The translations under genes and the position numbers were made by a program. 15,220 nucleotides of DNA from an uncultured bacterium (GTDB lineage: Bacteria; Verrucomicrobiota; Kiritimatiellia; CAIKKV01; CAITUY01): NCBI GenBank assembly GCA_903934155.1, contig CAIZMS010000097.1, positions 1 through 15,220 of the forward strand, read 5' to 3'. Of the stretch, positions 14,757 to 15,220 are shown one piece after another. Below the pieces are notes generated by a model. It was given only the letters and a program-made list of their open reading frames with translations. It searched no databases and was not told the origin of the DNA. Numbering within the stretch: position 1 is the stretch's first letter; every line of letters starts with the position of its first letter.

Positions 14757-15113
14757 ATGAAGAAGTTCTGCATTCTTGTTGTAGCGTTCAGCATGACCGG
14801 CATTTTTGTTCCTGTCGTCTTCGCCAAGGGCGGCGGGAAAGGCAAGGGCGCAAAAGCTCCTGCGGCGCAAACCGTTACATCAGAAGCGTACGCCAAATAC
14901 GACCTAGATAACAATGCCGTCCTGAGTACCGACGAAATTGCCAACATGAACAAAGATCTTTCGGCAAACAAGGACGACACCCTGTTGAAGCCTTTTGACA
15001 CCAATAATGATGGCAAGTTGAGCACCTCTGAAATCGCGGCCATCCCAATCACCAAAACGACGGAAGCCGAAGCACCCGCCAAAAAGGGCAAAGGCAAAGG
15101 CAAGAAAAAGTAA
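14757..15113 (+). CDS. Small exported EF-hand protein with basic Lys/Gly tails
   Basis: The product is 118 aa. Residues 1-23 are a Sec-type signal peptide (MKKF, a hydrophobic core, then VFA|K as the likely cleavage site). The mature N-terminus is Gly/Lys/Ala-rich (24-37). Two EF-hand loops follow. EF1 is DLDNNAVLSTDE (49-60), where Ala replaces the usual Gly at loop position 6. EF2 is DTNNDGKLSTSE (81-92), fully canonical. The tail 109-118 is almost all Lys and Gly. Calcium binding is expected in the periplasm or outside; the basic ends suggest contact with an anionic partner, which is inference. The ATG has AAAGGAAAG upstream, and the longer frame from a TTG lacks a ribosome site and would bury the signal peptide. 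It is transcribed alone, ending in a hairpin. Confidence 0.85.
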   Translation: MKKFCILVVAFSMTGIFVPVVFAKGGGKGKGAKAPAAQTVTSEAYAKYDLDNNAVLSTDEIANMNKDLSANKDDTLLKPFDTNNDGKLSTSEIAAIPITKTTEAEAPAKKGKGKGKKK

Positions 15114-15117
15114 TAGC

Positions 15118-15141
15118 TCATTCCTGACGAATCAGGAATGA
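15118..15141. terminator. Bidirectional hairpin terminator
   Basis: TCATTCCTGA (15118-15127) and TCAGGAATGA (15132-15141) are perfect 10-base reverse complements around CGAA. The stem begins 4 bases after the EF-hand stop codon and overlaps the last codons of the minus-strand gene. There is only a short pyrimidine run (CTTTCCC) on the plus side. Confidence 0.65.
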
Positions 15142-15220
15142 CTTTCCCGAAGGATCCCCTTCAGGGCCTGGTAGTCGGTTTTACCAGTCCCGAGAATGGG
15201 GATCCTTTCTAGTTTCCGGA
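15132..15220 (-). CDS. C-terminal end of an adenylate-forming acyl synthetase (partial)
   Basis: Only the last 28 residues are in the window. ERIPILGTGKTDYQALK matches the A10 motif at the C-terminus of ANL-superfamily enzymes (acyl-CoA or acyl-ACP synthetases), where the Lys of GK is the catalytic lysine of the adenylation step. The P-LLG-GK-DY pattern is most like acyl-ACP synthetase/Aas-type C-termini. The stop TGA lies at 15132-15134 inside the shared hairpin. The start and the rest of the gene are beyond the right edge, so the substrate is unknown. Confidence 0.7.
   Translation of the reverse strand, partial: RKLERIPILGTGKTDYQALKGILRESHS

Overview
The window looks like a chromosome segment from an anaerobic, GC-rich (roughly 58-60 % by eye) bacterium, probably of the Planctomycetota-Verrucomicrobiota (PVC) group, perhaps Kiritimatiellota-like. 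Three things suggest this: the coaE-rho-tig-clpP-clpX order, an oxygen-sensitive [FeFe]-hydrogenase maturase (hydG), and the style of the dispersed repeats. The lineage is inferred from gene content, not from a marker search.

Left part (1-6480): a set of mostly single-gene units separated by repeats. These are a DUF362/ferredoxin protein (-), an animal-type UDP-glucose 6-dehydrogenase (+), a YhcH/YjgK/YiaL sugar-metabolism protein (-), HydG (+) and a conserved protein of unknown function with a His-rich segment (-). Copies of a compound inverted-repeat element sit in the gaps. Their outer arms share a core reading CTCCG-(C/T)TTCCTCCGTGGTAA or a close variant. Two copies enclose strong central palindromes, and copies abut stop codons closely. 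Two different heptanucleotide tandem repeats also occur, one of them inside the coding sequence of the unknown gene.

Middle (6389-8594): on the minus strand, metG is followed by tRNA-Val(UAC) and then the unknown gene. An imperfect inverted repeat directly abuts the CCA end of the tRNA.

Right part (8797-14175): a tight plus-strand housekeeping run, coaE-rho-tig-clpP-clpX, with gaps of 2-18 bases. It combines CoA synthesis, transcription termination, nascent-chain folding and ATP-dependent proteolysis. CoaE carries an unusual Walker A motif. panD (aspartate decarboxylase, beta-alanine for CoA) converges on clpX. A small exported EF-hand protein follows, then a bidirectional hairpin and the 3' end of an adenylate-forming acyl synthetase (-) that runs off the window.

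No CRISPR array, phage, transposase or obvious defence system is visible. The most unusual content is the layered repeat elements and the altered P-loop of CoaE. No intergenic gap exceeds 300 bases.
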